DNA of 64,000 nt from Aporrectodea caliginosa (GCA_020284085.1 JACEVL010000059.1:617001-681000); one strand, 5' to 3'. Shown: positions 40,800 through 51,664, counted from the stretch's first letter. The notes: a model not told the origin generated them from the letters alone. Numbers and translations: made by a program.

Positions 40800-41160
40800 A
40801 AAACTTTATCATTATCATCATGAGCTCGTGACGCCAGCCTTTTGGCGGCGATGGGTACGGATAAATTATTTCCATTGTCTTCGGTCATTTGTCAAGTTCA
40901 TTGCCACGCTTAGTGTTATTTCAAGTGGTGTCATTTCCTCATTCATAGCTCATACCAGATCTGCACCATCACTTGCCATCATTCCACAGGTCTTTCGCTC
41001 AAAACCTATCCTGATTTCTTCTCTTCCCCTTACCCCTTCCTCTCACACCCCTTCAATTCTAAACACCATCCGCCGTCTGGCTGTCTGCCTGCCTGACCAA
41101 TTTGGAGCTTCACTTGGAACCGATTATGACGCTACCTGCCTATCGATTTTGTTTTGACTA
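40800..41160. other. Unassigned single-copy-like stretch
   Basis: Contains TCTTCGGTCATTTGTCAAG, also at 31984. An open plus-strand frame of about 109 codons crosses it but shows no domain, and it may be chance. Confidence 0.4.
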
Positions 41161-41254
41161 AGCGTCTGTGAATATACTGGTTCTCGCGACTAAATATTAC
41201 GATTACGATGATACAAAGAACTTCCTTGATAGTGGTGACTATAATTTGCGTATA

Positions 41255-41345
41255 GTAGTAGTGATAGTAGTGGTAATAGTGGTAGTAGTAGCAGTAGCAG
41301 TAGCAGTAGCAGTAGCAGTAGCAGTTGCAGTAGTAGTAGTAATAT
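41255..41345. repeat. (GTA/GCA)n
   Basis: GTAGTA and GCAGTA repeats. Confidence 0.9.
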
Positions 41346-41692
41346 TGTATCCTTTGATTAACTACATCTTGTGGATGTCAGCCACCTTTCCAAGACAAAC
41401 AGACATAATTACCTGCGATGGGATGGTAAGTTTACTTATATTTTATGAAACTCCTTAATAGGGGTGTCCAAATCATCAGCAGAAACGCACGATTCATTAA
41501 TAATATTATTAACAACTTATTATCTTTTGACACTGCTTATTACTGTAGGTGATTGTGTATGCGCTCCAATGTGTAAATTAGGGTTAATTAATTTTCAAGT
41601 ATCCTTTTGCTTCAGTCATTCGTCTTTCACTTCTGATTAATTATTCCAAGATTCAACGCCGTCGAACTTAAGTCAAAACGCGTAATAGTAGT

Positions 41693-41797
41693 TTCAGTTT
41701 AACGACACTGTGTGATAACGTATATAGTTAGAGTCGCCCCCTCCTTTATCCAGGTTTGGGACTGGCACTGACAGAAAGGAAACAGTGGCGGAGTTTG
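41693..41797 (-). repeat. Module A, complete
   Basis: AGTTTAACGACACTGTGTG, GAGTCGCCCCCTCC, GGGACTGGCACTGACAG, CAGTGGCGGAGTT. Confidence 0.8.
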
Positions 41798-42147
41798 TTA
41801 ATGTGGCGGACTCGAAACGTGGATCGGATCCACAGTTTAACGGCAGCTTATGACAACATAGGCCGTTGCCGCCGACAAAGATTAGTTTTTGGCATATTAC
41901 AGCTCAAAACGTGTGTCGTGGATACTACAAATGTACGTGGGTTAGAGGCGCTAAAAGAGGTGTCCTAAGGATTGCCATATAATAGCGTCTACAACATAGG
42001 TTTATGACAATTCAGGTTAATTGTGTTAGCGACATCTCATAGAATAATGATCAAATCATACATTGACATTCTCGCAAACGGCGCAGGGAAAGCCAAACAG
42101 GCAGCTAGTATGTTTGCTCTTTAGTTAAACACAACTATAGTTTTTAG

Positions 42148-42232
42148 GAGTGTTTAACGACATCTTTTAGCTGCCACGGCCTTTGGCGTCGCCCTCCTCC
42201 TTTTTCCAGGTTTATGACTGGCACAACCTTGG
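42148..42232 (-). repeat. Module A joined to the LINE-tail motif
   Basis: GTTTAACGACATCTTTTAGC, GGCCTTTGGCGTCGCCCTCC, ATGACTGGCAC: the LINE-like tail motif runs directly into module A. Confidence 0.75.
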
Positions 42233-42371
42233 ACTATTGGAACTACGTGCAGAAAGAATCAGATGACAATTTTTCAGCAGTTCTTACCGTTCGTATAGCT
42301 TAACTGTATTTGAAACGTCATGCCGAGAGAATTACTTACAATTGCTCTAGAGCTATATATGAAAAGGTAGA

Positions 42372-42406
42372 TTTATATAGGTCATTTCAAATACGTATAA
42401 AGGTGT
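42372..42406 (-). promoter_or_regulatory. Motif B
   Basis: Core CACCTTTATAC, 15-base spacer (16 if the core is cut by one), TATATAAA. Confidence 0.55.
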
Positions 42407-42476
42407 CTAGCATAAACCAACTATTTTGAACAGTTCTTATCGTTCGCATGGCATAACACAGCCTTAACAAACCAAT

Positions 42477-42478
42477 CG

Positions 42479-42530
<52 letters not shown>

Positions 42531-42605
42531 ATTAATCAATCAATCAATTAATCAATCAATCAATCAATCAACCAACCAACCAACCAACCAACCAACCAAC
42601 CAACC
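42477..42605. repeat. (AATC)n then (AACC)n
   Basis: CAAT tetranucleotides change to AACC tetranucleotides at about 42571. Confidence 0.95.
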
Positions 42606-42867
42606 ATGTCATACCGTAACTAAGCTTACCTAAACTTACCTTACCATATCAAATATGCCATGTCATGCCACAGGCTATTCTTCCTCATCTTGCTATGCTT
42701 AACCTTTAAAATATGATATGGACCATACCGTACCAAACAATACTCCAATCCCACTTTGAATGGCTTAACCTGACTTTTCCAATGCATTAAACTTTTTAGA
42801 GCAATTTTGCCATGAACTAATATCTTGGACATTTTAAACAGTTGCTACAGAAAAATCTTTTCTTTCA

Positions 42868-42903
42868 CACCTCTTGTAAGCCTTTCACGCGCACTTATAA
42901 GTA
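42868..42903 (+). promoter_or_regulatory. Motif B
   Basis: Core CACCTCTTGTA, 16-base spacer, TTATAAGTA. Confidence 0.55.
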
Positions 42904-43149
42904 AAAGAAACACTTCAAAATTCAGATAGTTGAACTACTTCTTTAAAAGTTCATTATGGACAATTGCTGTAAAATATTGTTTAATTTTTATAATATTAAT
43001 AACTTTATCGCAATATGTGTATATTTTACGGTGTCAACTGCACTGCTTTTATATGTCGTTAAACAATGAATATAATGACATTATAAAATATATTGTGGCA
43101 CCCTTAAACGGTGTCTTTCGGAAGCTATAATTTTTCGTTTTCTTTACAT

Positions 43150-43258
43150 TGACAAATAACTCCTCCTCTGCTTGAACTCTAGCAGTGCCAGTCCCAAATC
43201 TGGATGAAGGAGGAGGGCGCCGCTAATGATCTTTGCTATCACACAGTGTCGTTAAACT
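43150..43258 (+). repeat. Module A, complete
   Basis: AGCAGTGCCAGTCCC, GGAGGAGGGCGCCGC, CACAGTGTCGTTAAACTG. Confidence 0.8.
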
Positions 43259-43323
43259 GAAACTACTAATTACAAATATGACAGGCAAGGCGATATATTT
43301 TCTATACGATATGTACCCGAACC

Positions 43324-43544
43324 CAAGACCGTATTTATGGGGGTGTTTTGGGTGTTTAAACACACCCCGAAATTAAATAATGTATAATATAAATATTGCA
43401 TTTACTATTATACGGTGTAAGAACTAAGAGCACTTAGATGATGCAGCGCTGCAGTGCTTAGAGAGCTCACAACGCTCCTCCAAAACCCTTAAAGACGATT
43501 GACTTGGTTGCTTGTCGGCTTGTTCAAGAACGAGTAAACACCCC
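43324..43544. mobile_element. Candidate insertion with long direct repeats
   Basis: CGATATGTACCCGAACC (43307-43323) and CGATATGTACCGAACC (43545-43560) flank a stretch beginning CAAGACCGTATTTATGG and ending AGTAAACACCCC. It contains GGGGGTGTTTTGGGTGTTT. The length of the repeat points to target-primed insertion; the family is unknown. Confidence 0.45.
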
Positions 43545-43679
43545 CGATATGTACCGAACCATATAAAATGTGTCTTGGTCGGGTTGAATCAGCAAAACCT
43601 TCTATTGCGAATTCATTTTCTAAGCCTCGGCATATGAGGGCGGGTGGCCAGTCATCTCCCTTATCGTCTCATCTTTCCA

Positions 43680-43790
43680 CCGACAGTGTACGGTCAGTGT
43701 CCTCATTATAGCTGAGTTGGCTAGGGACGCAGGTAGAGTCAAACTATCTCGGGGGATTTGAACCTCCGACATAGACTACCGCGCCCCACC
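43680..43790 (-). mobile_element. tRNA-derived SINE head, family 4
   Basis: On the minus strand a perfect B box GGTTCAAATCC within GGAGGTTCAAATCCCCCG, followed by GACTCTACCTGCGTCCCTAG. No other copy is seen here. A tRNA pseudogene is possible, but no cloverleaf was found. Confidence 0.4.
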
Positions 43791-43946
43791 TAGAAGTTCA
43801 AAAAGTTAGACGACATCTTATGGGAACAAAGGCCGTTAACGTCAGCAGAAATTATTTTCAGTAGCTATCACTGTTTTTATGGCATAAATTGGTTAAGACG
43901 TCAAACATGTATAAAAAGCGATATTGTTTAGTTACTGAAGAGCGTC

Positions 43947-43982
43947 TTTATATTATGTCATCTGAATGTATTTTAAAGGTGT
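43947..43982 (-). promoter_or_regulatory. Motif B
   Basis: Core CACCTTTAAAA, 16-base spacer, AATATAAA. Confidence 0.55.
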
Positions 43983-44554
43983 CTAGCATCAACCAATTAT
44001 TTTGAACAGTTCTCATCGTGATTATGGCATAATATACAGCCTTGACGAAATGCATATCTTACCTTGTCCCATCGGTTAATACCGTGTGTATTATACATAG
44101 ACAAAACAATACACTAATTACAATATCTTGAACTGTACCCGACCTGGTGCAGTTTTTCTAGTAGAGGCATACGATAGAACGAAAGCGTTATATGTGCGAG
44201 ATCTGCGATCAGTAACGCTTCCCTGAGCATAGCAAGCGATTGCTCGCGCTACAACTATTGCGTTTCACATCCGTGTGAAGATGGTCGTTAGTGGTTCCTG
44301 TGAAGCAATTCAGAGCTGTGGGGCGAGGAAGGTGTTGGTGTACGAGAGGGGCGATGTCAAGAGGGTAGACAGAAATTCATTGATAGTTTTATTATAAATT
44401 TATTGAAGATACCTTGCGTCATGAAAAGCCGCCGGCGACGATTGGAAATTTCAACAGTCGGTGGTAGATCCATTGTTTAACGACATACAATTATTCTGAA
44501 CAGTTTGACTTAATTCAGCCCATTGTTGGCCCGTTAGTTGCGTTTATGGCTGCG

Positions 44555-44607
44555 CAGGCCGTTAACATCGCCCTCCTCCGTTTCCAGGCTTGGGACTGGC
44601 ACTGTTG
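44555..44607 (-). repeat. Module A, half
   Basis: GGCCGTTAACATCGCCCTCC, GGCTTGGGACTGGCACTG. Confidence 0.7.
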
Positions 44608-44729
44608 GCGTTACGAGTTTGAAGCAGTTCTCGCTGGTAGAGATTATGTAGACAGAATAATGTAAAGGATGCGATACCAAAAGCCGTTGACGACGACAGA
44701 CATTATTTTTGAGCAGTTTTCATCTTCTG

Positions 44730-44845
44730 TTGGTTGGTTAGTTGCTGTTCAACGGCACTCTACATAACATAGATGATCATAGCATCACCCTCCTTCTTCA
44801 TCCAGGCTTGGGACTGGCACGACCAAAGGTAGGGTGGTGGCGGTG
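44730..44845 (-). repeat. Module A, complete
   Basis: GGTTAGTTGCTGTTCAACGG, GCATCACCCTCCTTC, GCTTGGGACTGGCACG, GGTGGCGG. Confidence 0.75.
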
Positions 44846-44939
44846 TTATTATGGCATAACGCATCTTATGTGTAAACTGTATTAGTCTTCGACGGTGACA
44901 TTTTCTACGACGAATTTTTTCAAAATTTGACAATAGATT

Positions 44940-44974
44940 TATTTATAGGTAAAAAGGTTATTTTAAAAAGGTGT
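44940..44974 (-). promoter_or_regulatory. Motif B
   Basis: Core CACCTTTTTAA (one-base register shift possible), 16-base spacer, TATAAATA. Confidence 0.55.
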
Positions 44975-45184
44975 TTAATGAAAGGCTAGTTGCAAGATTT
45001 ACTCAGAGAGCGAATACCGGTTTTAAAAGGTGTGTATGACTTTTTTAATGAGAAATTGACCAATAATAATTATTATGACCGTCAGGGTACACATTTTCAC
45101 CATGACATTTACAGTATTAAAACAGCCTAAGACATTACCAATCCGTGGCAACATAGTAGTATGTAATATTCTTCGATAGACGTT

Positions 45185-45292
45185 AACTCCGCCACCGATC
45201 GTTTTCTGTCAGTGCCAGTCCCAAGCCTGGATGAAGGAGGAGGGCGACGCTAATGATCTTTGTTATCACAACAGTATCGTTAAACTGAGACT
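45185..45292 (+). repeat. Module A, complete
   Basis: AACTCCGCCACCG, CAGTGCCAGTCCCAAGCC, GGAGGAGGGCGACGC, AGTATCGTTAAACTGAG. Confidence 0.85.
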
Positions 45293-45444
45293 ACTATAAC
45301 TAGATAGATGTTGCGGTATTGTAAAAGTGAGATGCGATCGTTATACGCTGGATTTGTTAAAGCTTAAAATCGGCAAAAGCGATTTCTTAGACAGCTTTAA
45401 ATGTAAGTCACACACGCAGCTTATTCGTTGCGAACGTACGGGCT

Positions 45445-45560
45445 AACTCCACCACTGCATGTAGGCTTCTCTTGAATCCAATGCCAGTCCCAAGCCTGGA
45501 TAAAACAGGAGGGTGACGCTAATCATCTTTGTCGTGGCCGTTACAGAAGCAACATAAATT
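45445..45560 (+). repeat. Module A
   Basis: AACTCCACCACTGC, TGCCAGTCCCAAGCCTGG, AGGAGGGTGACGC. Confidence 0.75.
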
Positions 45561-45749
45561 GTCATTTTTCAACTGAAAACGAACAGACTTGTTAGTTCGT
45601 AAAGCATAAGCTATATCGCCAGATTACTACAGGTACGTTCGGAAGGTGCTTAGTATCACCATAATTATTTGCTTCATTAATTTTGTTCTTATAGCAAAAT
45701 CGCCAATCCCACCGTTTCAAAAACATCATAACATCTACTAAAGCCAAGT

Positions 45750-45784
45750 TTTATATAGCGTTAGATTTGCGCGTGAAAAAGGTG
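45750..45784 (-). promoter_or_regulatory. Motif B
   Basis: Core CACCTTTTTCA, 16-base spacer, TATATAAA. Confidence 0.55.
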
Positions 45785-45889
45785 TTTATTAATAACCATA
45801 ACTTATGAGTTCGTTTGCTCCTATTATAGTAAATCTTTGACTTCATTTTGGTCCGCAAAGACTTTAAACGCTACTGAAGCGTTTTTTTA

Positions 45890-46030
45890 TATAGTGTTAG
45901 ATGTTGTTTGGTTAGTTAGTTGCTGATTAACGACACTGTATCACAACAAAGATGACTAGTGTAGCCCTCCTCCTTTTTTCAAGCTTGGGACTGGCACGTA
46001 CAGAGTATGAACAGTGGCGGACGTAGGCGC
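45890..46030 (-). repeat. Module A inside motif B
   Basis: TATATAGTGTTAGATGTT, GCTGATTAACGACACTG, TAGCCCTCCTCC, GCTTGGGACTGGCAC, CAGTGGCGGACG, then GGCGCTAAAAGG. Confidence 0.75.
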
Positions 46031-46542
46031 TAAAAGGTATTCAGCATCAACCATGATGCATTACCATTACAGAGTCGAGGTTTAATCCGATAGTTAGGCA
46101 TACCCTCAAGGTCATCCGGTAACTACGCACAAGCTAATAGGTTTATTACCCGCCCAATAAACCTCCCCACCCCCAGAGTCCTACTTGGACCACTTAGGGG
46201 GCCTTGCCAATTAGAGCATTTTTTATGTTTTCATACAAAATTAATTCATCTCTCCCCTATCGGTACGTGCTCTTAAGCCAGAGGAACCCAAATGCACAAT
46301 GGCCCACCACAAATGTCCTCCCTTACCGCTGCTTTAAACCGTGTATCCCACATGGATATAAAATTACTTGACCGTAAAGTTCTTTTTAGTTTAACGCATC
46401 ATTGCCTCCGTTCGAGTCGTCCTCAGAGAAACAAATTTACGACAACTCAACCCTATATTGTAGTTAGCACATTTACATTCATACATGACATTGTATGTGT
46501 TTACCGTAACGAACTATCGTACATACTAACAGATTCTGTAGA

Positions 46543-46580
46543 CACCTTTTTTAAGTAAAAAAATTACAAATTTAAGAAAG
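46543..46580 (+). promoter_or_regulatory. Motif B, TATA lost
   Basis: Core CACCTTTTTTA, 16-base spacer, ATTTAAGAAAG. Confidence 0.35.
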
Positions 46581-46687
46581 AAACTAGGGTGGCCTTCGAT
46601 ATACACCTCATAAGAAGACGACTCAGTAATACCATAATACACGTGTCCAACGGATATGGTCATAGAGTTGTTAACTGATATGTTAGA

Positions 46688-46723
46688 CACCTGTTTTAGG
46701 TATTCAAATCCCACTATATAATT
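46688..46723 (+). promoter_or_regulatory. Motif B
   Basis: Core CACCTGTTTTA, 16-base spacer, TATATAATT. Confidence 0.5.
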
Positions 46724-46799
46724 GGCTTGGCACTATTGCCTCGACTACTCCATGATTCTTCGTAAAATCATTATTTTATCTACTTAAAGTTCCTTGATA

Positions 46800-46882
46800 C
46801 TGCTAAAACGTGAACTCAAGATTTCTCAAGCGCAACTCTAAAGCTAAAAGCAGGGCATCAGCATATTCACGAGCGCTGTTTA
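46800..46882 (+). repeat. Module D
   Basis: TTTCTCAAGCGCAAC, GCAGGGCATCAGC, ACGAGCGCTG. Confidence 0.6.
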
Positions 46883-46889
46883 AAAACGG

Positions 46890-46979
46890 GAGTACGATAG
46901 TACGGGTTCTGTCCTCCTCCCCTGAGACGGTTACTGTGTAACGACCTTGAGCAAGTGCAATTCACTCACAACTGCACAG
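46890..46979 (+). mobile_element. SINE family 3, split
   Basis: GGGTTCTGTCCTCC replaces the B box; ACTGTGTAACGACCTTGAGC follows. Interrupted at 46980; GCGCCATCGATT resumes at 48755. Confidence 0.55.
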
Positions 46980-47866
46980 TAGGGTGCCAATGAAACACAC
47001 AGGAAAAAATTAAGTTTTGATTTTGTGTGGTCTCACCCTCTAAATATGTTCCTTTATATATGGAAGTTAATCAGTAAAAAAATTAAAAATATTTAAATAT
47101 TTAAAGGTGGCACAATGCTCCGGAAGTGTATGTAGGCCCTTTAATGATTTTTTCGTAGGCTAATGCTAGTGAATTTCTGGCTGTGATCTATCATTGAAAA
47201 CTTGTATGTTGATTACTAAGCAGTTTTGGTTATATATGTGCTCTATATCTATATTATATTATAATATAATTATACTTAATTTATATTCAGTCTATAAAAT
47301 TATGCTATGACGTCACTCAGTACATTTTAGTCTGTTAATGCTAATTTTTGCTGTGAACTGAATAACTTTTGAATCCAATCGTCAGTGTTTTTATTCCTAG
47401 TTACCATTGCTTACTACATAAAGTTTAACAGAAAATCAGTGCAAATTTGATTGTTTTATAATTTGCATTGAGTACGTTAGTTTAAATATTTGTATGTGAG
47501 TGATAATAGGGGATTGCTATCATCTTTTTTTAGTTGTCAATCTATGACAGAACTATAAATTCGGTTCCATTTTATGCAAAAAAATGATTGTGATGTATAT
47601 ATTACTATGTCACTATGTAACGCGTTTCTTGTCTCATAATGGTTTCGTTCCGTTGGCAGATATCAAAACATACTTTTGATAAAAATACAGTTAGAACGGA
47701 AATTTTTGCTAGCACAGAGGGAGAAAGAAAGACGCGGGAGTCGTGGACCAGTTGACTATAAGCTGGCGAAGGTCAAAAAGCGACGTTGTACTTGTAAGAG
47801 AAAATAGCTAACCGAACACAGGAGGAAAAGAGAACCAGAGCGTAGGGTATCGCTACTCGCTAGGTC

Positions 47867-48035
47867 CAGTGGCGTAACGAAGGGTTTCAGCGCCCAGGGG
47901 CAAGAGTTGATGACTGCGCCTTTAAAAAAATTTCTTTTTGACTTTTAATCGTTCTTGTCATAGTACTGTGTACCATTGAAAGCTAATTTGCGTCCCTTGT
48001 GCTGCCCCTCTGCCCCGCCCTTCGTTACGCCACTG
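47867..48035. mobile_element. hAT-like MITE, nested
   Basis: Ends CAGTGGCGTAACGAAGGG / CCCTTCGTTACGCCACTG; flanks GCTAGGTC and GCTAGGTG (7 of 8 match). No coding content. Confidence 0.85.
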
Positions 48036-48227
48036 GCTAGGTGAGAGTTGTATTGAAATTCCATATAGCAATACAGACAGCGATGGAAGCAGTACTACTG
48101 AAGGTGAAGATAGCGTATATGGTTGCAGGCTTGCAGCCCTGTGTAATGTGGGTGAAGAAGATCCTCCACTTTGAGTGACAATTGACGAGTACCGTATCTC
48201 TGAAAAACAGTTGTTTCATTTCATGTC

Positions 48228-48531
48228 ATGAACACAAAGAAGTTTTTTGCTTCCATGGATATCCAACAAGATTTCCTCTTCCAAGATCTAAGCTTTTGGA
48301 ACAGCAATGAAGCATACATACAGCACAGTGCAGGGTTTAAAAAAGCTGAAAGTGGTAAACCACTCAGCCGAACGGGGCGTCGCACTAATACAGACATTCA
48401 ATTCCGCTATAACAAACCAGGAGGAGCAGAAGCGATATCAGCTTCAGGTGGTTGAAAGCCATAGCCAGCAGTTTCTAGAACCCACAATAATTTACTCGTT
48501 CAAAAACTGTGCAGCCAGTAACATTTATTAA
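48228..48531 (+). pseudogene. Transposon-encoded protein, C-terminal remnant
   Basis: Two overlapping frames carry the pieces: FASMDIQQDFLFQDLSFWNS and, after a frame step near 48330, KLKVVNHSAERGVALIQTFN and EEQKRYQLQVVESHSQQF. The VVN-x2-AERGVxLI and EEQKxxxLQVVExH patterns are, as I recall, common in uncharacterised transposon-derived proteins of invertebrates. No catalytic motif is visible. Inactive. Confidence 0.5.
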
Positions 48532-48884
48532 ACACTGAAACATCGAGGAACATTGCCTGTGAATCTAGCGTCTTATTTGCATGTAATACCATATTGCAGA
48601 GTTTGAAAACTTTGCAGGTCTTGTGCCACCAGTAAATGTTATCTGATTGCTACAAAATTTTATGTATTTCATTTTTATGGCAAAAGGAACAAAACTAAGG
48701 GGTGAGACCTAAAAAACTGCAAACTTTGTTTTTCATTGGCACCCTACTGCACAGCGCCATCGATTCAATGCTTAATCGTTAGATAGTGGCGCTTAGTAAA
48801 AACAAAAATAATAATAATATTAATACGCTATCATCTTTTATCGGACCATAACTTACCTTACCTTAACTGAAGGTGTTTCGTGGT

Positions 48885-49110
48885 TGATGTGTTGCAGAGA
48901 ATTGATACGGGAGAGAAAGCATTTCGTTGCGATATCTATGGACGAGAATTTCTCCAACTAGGGAACCTTATACGTCACCGTCTCACTCAGATGTCAATCA
49001 AACCCTACGCATGCGCAGTCTGAATCAAGGCGTTCAATCGCCTGGCTAATTCACATACGCAAATGCGCACTTACGAGCGAAGACGAACAGTGAGAATCAG
49101 TTGAGAGAAT
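48885..49110 (+). pseudogene. C2H2 zinc-finger fragment, copy 2
   Basis: Paralogue of 28599-28823. IDTGEK replaces IHTGEK, the first finger has Tyr for its second Cys (CDIYGREF), the His before MSIKPYACAV is Gln, and a stop follows CAV. Both fingers are destroyed. Confidence 0.75.
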
Positions 49111-49718
49111 AGAAACTGGATGAATCAATCGATAAATCAATCACTCAATCAATCAGTGGTCAACCTGTTATCTTAATCGAATCTCGCAGACACAAATCGC
49201 AATAGCAAATTATAGTTATCAAAACAGTTGCAGAACGGATAATCTTAATGCTACTTTTAAAAACCGGTGTCTAAAATTCAAATCACCTCTAAATTAGCCT
49301 AACGAAATTACGTCACTGCATGATGCAGAGCCAACTGGCAATTTGCCAAAATTATTGTACAATACAGAATACAAGCACAACAACATCGTTAGTAATAATA
49401 TCGAGATTTATACAGCGCCCAGAGATTAAATCGCAGGAACTACATGTACCTAGCTTATTCACCGACGCTCAGTCAAAACAAAATCGATAGGAAGGTAAGA
49501 ACACAATCGTTTCCAGGCTTCCAAAGTCTATTGAAGTCTAGTAATTTTATTAATAGTTAACTCAACTGGTCTTTTGAACCTATTTCAAGTCGAGTAATTT
49601 CATTGATAATAAAGGTAACTGACTTTTAACCTGTACGTTAAACCTGTTTAATATAGTTAACGCAGCCTAACTGGGGTAAAATTGAAATCCCCTTTTCTCT
49701 CCAACTCGCTCTCCATTC

Positions 49719-49969
49719 TTAGCACCCCTCTTCCTTGACGTACTGGTTGAAACCGGAAACGCGGTAGGTTCGGTGTTTGTCGAAGTCGTATGAGTGGGAG
49801 TGTTCCCAACACCTGATGACTGGTTCCTGGCGAAGGTCGACGTCAACACCGAGGCACTCCTCGTCAGCTGAACACCTCTGCAGACACTTGGCGACGCTAT
49901 TAGTGTCAGGCATCTTTCGACCACCTAGCGAACGAGTGGACGACAGCTTCTGCCACGAAACGGGACAAT
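49719..49969 (-). CDS. PAN/apple-domain terminal exon, copy 2
   Basis: Base-for-base identical to the exon at 29439-29689, including all synonymous positions; the first difference is just outside, at the -3 base of the proposed acceptor (TCTAG against TCCAG). Sequences on both sides differ by about 5 percent. The protein segment, six Cys and the stop are as in copy 1. Identity at silent sites points to gene conversion or very recent exchange more than to selection alone. No linked upstream exon is recognised. Confidence 0.65.
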
Positions 49970-50073
49970 CTAGATCAGAACAGGAAATATTGGAACATGA
50001 CAGAGGGAAGATTTTGTCGGACGGCTGATTACTAGCGGAACAAAAGTGGCCATGAATAATGGTTGAAGTCAAA

Positions 50074-50110
50074 CACCTTTTTGATGCGTTTGCGTTATGC
50101 TATATAAATA
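50074..50110 (+). promoter_or_regulatory. Motif B
   Basis: Core CACCTTTTTGA, 16-base spacer, TATATAAATA. Confidence 0.6.
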
Positions 50111-50394
50111 CGCCACCATCAAAGGTCAATATTTTTTTTATTTTGTTTGATGACGACGTTAAACCTTGGAGTAAAGAAGTTAACCTTTAAATTAGGCAAA
50201 ATACGAGCTTTGATGGAACACCTTCATAAAACACTCATTTTATGCTATGTAAATGCCCAACTAAAAAGCGTTAATGTTTTCCTGAGGGTTTATGCCTATT
50301 TTGTTTTCTTAATTACGCAGTGGAAAAAGAGATGGCAACAGTAATCATTGATATTAAACACTTTTATAGCACATTCCTCTAATGCCACTAGCCA

Positions 50395-50482
50395 TAATCT
50401 GGCAGTGCCAGTCTCATAGCGTGGAGAAAGGAGGATGGCGAGGTTAATCATATTTGTTATGACACAGTGTCGTTCAACACAA
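50395..50482 (+). repeat. Module A
   Basis: TGGCAGTGCCAGTCTCATAG, GGAGGATGGCGAGG, CACAGTGTCGTTCAAC. Confidence 0.75.
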
Positions 50483-50600
50483 ATAAAACACCATGTATGT
50501 TTATCTCTGCCTTCATATAATTTACGGAAACCTCTTTACTTGGAGTGTTCTGTCAAAACGGGCCTTCAGGATCATCTCATCCGGGTTTGCGTGCGGAATA

Positions 50601-50676
50601 AACTGGACCTTCAATATGGTTACCGTATTTAGTCAATTGGGTTGACTGAATACGGTAACTATATCAACGGTCCAGT
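50601..50676 (+). other. Long hairpin, copy 2
   Basis: AACTGGACC pairs with GGTCCAGTT at the base, and GTTACCGTATTTAGTCAA pairs with TTGACTGAATACGGTAAC at the top, with a weaker middle. About 36 paired positions around a short loop. Confidence 0.7.
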
Positions 50677-51058
50677 TGATTATGAATACATTGAAATTTT
50701 ATACCAAGTATCTAGACAAAGAGTTACCAACTGGAGGTCATTGTGCCATTAAAAAACATTGAGACTCGTTTAACCGTGGCGGTCCATGTGCCGTCAAAGA
50801 AGAAATGTCTACTTTACCTGAGCGAGCCTAAAACAAAAGAAAACAAGGTCGTCATTAATATAAGTTTATATTTACAATATACTTAACAGTGTTATATTAG
50901 CATACGAAGATAATTATACTTCTCCGCCTTTCCGTCACCTCATCGTTAAAATTTGCAATACTCGTATTACCTGTTGAATTTGATATGATATTATGTTTCT
51001 GCATTTGGTTGGAGGCTTGGAGCCCGCCTCCGAGTCACTAATAAGCGCCTGTGTTATA

Positions 51059-51093
51059 TATATATAGCATGGATTAGAACTATTTTAAAGGTG
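51059..51093 (-). promoter_or_regulatory. Motif B
   Basis: Core CACCTTTAAAA, 16-base spacer, TATATATA. Confidence 0.55.
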
Positions 51094-51174
51094 TCAAATG
51101 ACAACGAATAATTATTAAACATTCCGACGCGAAGTTAGAGTTACTCCATCGTCATTGGAAACCATAAATATTTA

Positions 51175-51235
51175 AAGAGCCACTTAAAAGCTAAACGCAG
51201 GGCACCAACTTTTACACGAGCGCTGCGTCTAGTCA
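51175..51235 (+). repeat. Module D, 3' part
   Basis: CGCAGGGCACCAAC, ACGAGCGCTGCGTC. Confidence 0.55.
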
Positions 51236-51478
51236 GAGGGGTTCTTCAGATAAACTGAATGGATATACGGTTGCCACGGAGACCAGATGTGGCACAGCGA
51301 CATCTTATGGCCATTTGGATCCAAAGTTACAATCAAACACCCTAAAGCAGATTTTATCTTCGAATAATTATATACATCGGATTCATAACACGGAAACAAA
51401 CAAAATACGGCAAGTTTAAGTCAGGGTTAAGTCAGGGTGACAAAGGTTGTCGTTTCCGGAAATACGTGATATACAACA

Positions 51479-51515
51479 CCTTTAAAACGGTTTTACGCAG
51501 TTCTATATAAAGATC
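51479..51515 (+). promoter_or_regulatory. Motif B
   Basis: Core CACCTTTAAAA, 16-base spacer, TATATAAA; counterpart of the 31232 copy. Confidence 0.6.
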
Positions 51516-51664
51516 CCCGTTCAACCTCATGTACGCTGAACGAGCATGTCTGCTTTGACTTTACAAGTTACTTGCTATCGACGTCAACGGCTTCTATTGC
51601 CATTAATTGCTAGAACAAACTACCGCCAGATTTACGACAAACATTTCATCATAATCATCATCAC

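Larger units (their letters stand above)
46980..48746. mobile_element. 1.8-kb hAT-like transposon with coding remnant
   Basis: Perfect 8-bp duplication CTGCACAG (46972-46979, 48747-48754); ends TAGGGTGCCAATGAAA / TTTCATTGGCACCCTA. The copy-1 paralogue near 28470 lacks it. It contains a broken protein-coding stretch (48228-48531) and a nested hAT-like MITE (47867-48035). Confidence 0.85.

Noticed and set aside
41168..41458. Val/Ala-repeat membrane protein
   Set aside because: Translation of the GTA/GCA microsatellite.
43750..43790. tRNA gene on the minus strand
   Set aside because: The T-arm-like part is good, but no matching acceptor stem or anticodon arm was found.
48037..48219. Minus-strand frame inside the 1.8-kb transposon
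   Set aside because: Antisense shadow of the plus-strand coding remnant and the nested MITE edge.
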